Shown here: positions 61,748 to 63,945 of the stretch, in pieces
Numbering within the stretch: the stretch's first letter is position 1
How the letters are laid out: each line of letters begins with the position of its first letter
Assembly (NCBI GenBank): GCA_964455395.1
Contig: CAYVWB010000019.1
Span: forward strand, 1 to 63,945
Direction of reading: 5' to 3'
DNA from: CAYVWB01 sp964455395
Lineage (GTDB): Bacteria > Desulfobacterota > Desulfovibrionia > Desulfovibrionales > Desulfovibrionaceae
Length of the DNA: 63,945 bases
Notes under the pieces: model-generated
Told to the model about the DNA's origin: nothing
Seen by the model: the letters and a program-made list of their open reading frames with translations, nothing else
Databases searched by the model: none
Made by a program: the position numbers and the translations under genes

Positions 61748-63445
61748 TCATGGTCCCAGCGTGCTCTCCACGCACCGGGCTTTCTCGGGCAGTCCCCTCA
61801 ATATGGTTTCGGCGCTGGCGAGTCGGGCGGCCAGTCTACGTTCGTTCGGGGGCCTCGGGTCGGTAACGCCTGTGGCGAAGCCGCGTCGCGCCGCGTCCAC
61901 GTTCACGAACTCGTTCAACAGAATACAACACCATTTGACAGCGAAAAACGGGAGCAGCGCCATCAGACGCCTCGCTGCATGCGCGTCGAAAGCAGTGCTG
62001 GCAGTGGAGCGGTCGCCGCCGGGAAAAAGGGTGGTGAGGAAGCGAATGCTCGAGGACTCATCCAGCATCATTCCCGGGTGCAGAAGAAAGTCGGCCACGG
62101 TCTTTGCCGGGTCGTCCCACCCGAAATATTCGAAATCCAGGAAGACGATTCGGCCATCAGGACGTTGCACGGCATTGTGGGCGCCAAAATCGGAGGGGCT
62201 GAGGATGCGCGCTCGGCTGGCGAGCGTCTCGTCCCATGCCCCTGCGTGTGTGGCGAGCAGCCGTCGCGCATTCGATCCTGCATGCTTCATGGCGGGCGTG
62301 AGCCGAAGGCGTATGAAATCGGCCAAGGCGTGGTGGAGCGGCCCTTGCGCGCAGGCAGGCGCAAGGCGTTCCAGGCGCGCCGCCACATGACGCTCTACCG
62401 CAGCGGGCGAGAAATGCGCCTCCGATGCAGGCGCCATGGCCGAAGCGCGATTCGTTTCACGCCGGGAGTATTCCTGGAGACGCAGCAGGAAGTGCGCAGC
62501 GCACTGCGCGAAGTGGGGGGTGGCCGGGGGCGCAGCGCGTCCGGGAATGAAAGTCATCAGGGAGATGCGCGCGCGCGTATCCAGTGCAAGGAGCCTGGGC
62601 GCAGCCGGCTCCTCGGCTGCTTCGAGGAGCCTCAGGGCGCTTGCTTCCGCGCCTTGTCGGTCCCTGCTGTCGCGGGGGTCGTCGAAATAGTGTTTCATCA
62701 CGAGCGGCTGTCCCACGTCGTCCCGCAAGAAAACCACCCTGCTGTTGCGGCCCCCCTGCATGGTTCTGGCGCAAAGGCGGTCATACCCTTGGAGCAGGGG
62801 CGTTTCGGGCAGTGACGGCGCCAGATGACTCATGATGGCGCGCCAGTCGCCATGCATGTCGCATGGCGCGTCGTGTGTGGGGGGCGATTCCCTGTTCCGG
62901 AGAAAGAGTATCCGCTCCAGGGAATCGTCGAGCATGGCGAGCAGTTCGGGCAGGTCGTCCACGAAGACGGCGCAGCCAAGGGCGGCTATCCTCGCCGCTT
63001 TGGCTTGACGGGTCGCTTCGAAATGGACGTCTTCAGGCCGGAACCCAAGCCCCCCTTGTTCCAGGGAGGAAAAGAAGTGATGGTCGCGCATCCAGCACAG
63101 TGCAGCATCGCGCAAGGGGACGGCTCCCGGTTCGGGGGGGGCTCCCCGGAACTGGGCGTAGCGGGTCTTGTGGCTGACGATGACAAGCCGCGCGTTTCTC
63201 GATCGGAGCGCTCGGATACAGTCGGCTGCGCCCTCCATGAGCGCGCCGCGGTGTATCTCGGGACCGTAGACCGCAGCTTGAAGCGCATGCCATGCGCGGT
63301 CGCCGTGGCGCCGTCGCACCAGATCGCGCACGGCGGACTTTGTGGAGGCCGCGCCGGGTGGAATCAGGGCGCGGGCTGCAGCGAGGTCGTGAAAGGTCTT
63401 TCCGTAGTCGATAAGCGTATTGTCGAAGTCGATGCCTATCACCAT
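61748..63445 (-). CDS. HAD phosphatase-like domain fused to an aminoglycoside/choline kinase-like phosphotransferase
   Basis: A 565-residue two-domain protein. Residues 1-195 are a HAD-type hydrolase: Asp6-Phe-Asp8-Asn-Thr nucleophile, Val-Ser-His-Lys-Thr, and Phe-Val-Asp-Asp-Leu. Residues about 215-565 are a phosphotransferase of the APH/choline-kinase fold: Met-Lys-His in an ATP-binding strand, Ser-Asp-Phe-Gly-Ala-His-Asn at 418-424 (the catalytic loop, usually His-x-Asp-x4-Asn) and Asp-Phe-Glu at 437-439. CAGGA precedes the ATG. Such pairing of a phosphatase and a kinase suggests control of a phosphorylated sugar or alcohol, perhaps for phosphorylcholine-like decoration, but substrate is unproven. 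Confidence 0.78.
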   Translation of the reverse strand: MVIGIDFDNTLIDYGKTFHDLAAARALIPPGAASTKSAVRDLVRRRHGDRAWHALQAAVYGPEIHRGALMEGAADCIRALRSRNARLVIVSHKTRYAQFRGAPPEPGAVPLRDAALCWMRDHHFFSSLEQGGLGFRPEDVHFEATRQAKAARIAALGCAVFVDDLPELLAMLDDSLERILFLRNRESPPTHDAPCDMHGDWRAIMSHLAPSLPETPLLQGYDRLCARTMQGGRNSRVVFLRDDVGQPLVMKHYFDDPRDSRDRQGAEASALRLLEAAEEPAAPRLLALDTRARISLMTFIPGRAAPPATPHFAQCAAHFLLRLQEYSRRETNRASAMAPASEAHFSPAAVERHVAARLERLAPACAQGPLHHALADFIRLRLTPAMKHAGSNARRLLATHAGAWDETLASRARILSPSDFGAHNAVQRPDGRIVFLDFEYFGWDDPAKTVADFLLHPGMMLDESSSIRFLTTLFPGGDRSTASTAFDAHAARRLMALLPFFAVKWCCILLNEFVNVDAARRGFATGVTDPRPPNERRLAARLASAETILRGLPEKARCVESTLGP

Positions 63446-63566
63446 CGTGTATCCTGGCGAGCACCTTAAAGGAGGCTTCTGCGCATTCGTCTAGATCAGC
63501 CCTTCCGCTCGTGTACGGCTGCCCTTGGGCTTGTCTGCAGGTCGCTCCCTGCTCATTTTCGCTCTC

Positions 63567-63607
63567 ATCCGGCCTTTTCGGCCCCATCCTGAGCCGAAAC
63601 GCCGGAT
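63567..63607. repeat. Imperfect hairpin beyond the transposase gene
   Basis: ATCCGGC plus TTTCGGC (63567-63582) pairs with GCCGAAA plus GCCGGAT (63593-63607), with a small bulge and a 10-base loop. It lies about 20 bases after the transposase stop, so it could be a transcription terminator or part of the insertion-sequence end. It is not a perfect palindrome. Confidence 0.55.
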
Positions 63608-63625
63608 TTCGGGCGCACCTCTCCA

Positions 63626-63945
63626 CTAGGCGCGCGCCAGAAGCACCGCCTTCTTGATGTTGAACGCCATGGCGAGCACGTGGAGTTCGCCTTGCACTTT
63701 CGCCAAGCCGACGTAGCGCGACCGTTGGAAGCCATAGCCCCGCTTGAGCGTGCCGAAGACGCGTTCCACCACGTGCCGCACCGAGCTGACGCCACGGTTG
63801 CGCTGCCTCTCAAGCTCTGTCAGCCGGCCGCCGCATGGTTCCATCCTCCAAGCCTCGTTGCGCCAGCAGGTCTGGGTTCGCGTCGCTGCCATACCCTTTG
63901 TCCGCGAACACCGTGGCGTTCCGGCGCAACCGTGCGCCGCGAACA
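63626..63945 (-). pseudogene. IS5-family transposase, frameshifted and cut by the window edge
   Basis: Two adjacent minus-strand frames encode parts of one IS5-type transposase. The first, from the right edge, reads Ala-Asp-Lys-Gly-Tyr-Gly-Ser and Gly-Thr-Met-Arg-Arg-Pro then stops; the second continues with Glu-Arg-Gln-Arg-Asn-Arg-Gly, Val-Glu-Arg-Val-Phe-Gly-Thr-Leu-Lys-Arg and Ala-Phe-Asn-Ile-Lys-Lys. The frame changes at about 63805-63840. A few residues expected between Arg-Arg-Pro-Ala and Leu-Thr seem lost, so a short deletion is likelier than programmed shifting. The 5' part lies outside the window. I could not identify terminal inverted repeats. Confidence 0.78.

Noticed and set aside
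1..63945. CRISPR array, tRNA or rRNA genes
   Set aside because: No regularly spaced repeat and no recognisable tRNA or rRNA segments were seen on reading.

Overview
The window looks like a chromosomal segment of a GC-rich (about 60% by eye), Gram-negative, probably anaerobic or microaerophilic bacterium, most plausibly a deltaproteobacterium of the Desulfovibrio type. Reasons are an RND efflux system (two membranes), heptose-nucleotide synthesis (LPS-type sugars), a motility-associated Maf/DUF115 protein, and 15 radical-SAM enzymes, five with an N-terminal cobalamin-binding-type domain. The taxonomic call is an inference; no rRNA or tRNA is present.

Layout. 1-5 kb: start of an exported protein (minus), then an RND adaptor/permease pair and a small coiled-coil/zinc-ribbon protein that ends at a good terminator. 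5.8-10.6 kb (plus): a Maf-type DUF115 protein, a nucleotidyltransferase-like/GmhB-like phosphatase fusion and a glycosyltransferase. 10.9-19.4 kb (minus): GT2, two duplicated methyltransferases, a rearranged heptose kinase/nucleotidyltransferase, two radical-SAM/Rossmann proteins and a nucleotidyltransferase-like/methyltransferase fusion. 20.0-21.1 kb (plus): a lone radical-SAM gene. 21.0-26.4 kb and 26.8-45.5 kb (minus): two long runs of mostly overlapping genes with nine more radical-SAM enzymes, two DegT aminotransferases, two SDR epimerases, a NeuA-like CMP-sugar synthetase, a Gfo/Idh/MocA dehydrogenase, methyltransferases, a large membrane protein and several proteins I do not recognise. 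45.8-50.8 kb (plus): an uncertain deoxyhypusine-synthase-like protein, a radical-SAM enzyme, a split transketolase with an unknown gene between its halves, and a methyltransferase. 50.9-53.1 kb (minus): hddA and an HddC/GmhB fusion. 53.6-57.2 kb (plus): B12 radical-SAM, two GT2 enzymes and a DUF2304 protein. 57.2-63.4 kb (minus): a ParB-like/methyltransferase protein, gmhA, an RmlD-like reductase, a formyltransferase, a radical-SAM enzyme and a HAD/kinase fusion. A frameshifted IS5-type transposase lies at the right edge.

How it may work together (inference). Transketolase can make sedoheptulose 7-phosphate; GmhA, HddA, GmhB-type phosphatase and HddC-type nucleotidyltransferase convert this to an NDP-heptose. 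The NeuA-like enzyme, aminotransferases, dehydrogenase, epimerases, formyltransferase and methyltransferases point to a second, decorated CMP- or UDP-linked amino sugar. I see no Wzx/Wzy, ABC exporter, initiating transferase or chain-length regulator, but there is a Maf-type protein. This fits cytoplasmic, flagellin-type protein glycosylation at least as well as a polymerised O-antigen. The outstanding feature is the concentration of radical-SAM and B12 radical-SAM enzymes with no RiPP precursor in sight, suggesting radical chemistry on sugars or an attached lipid.
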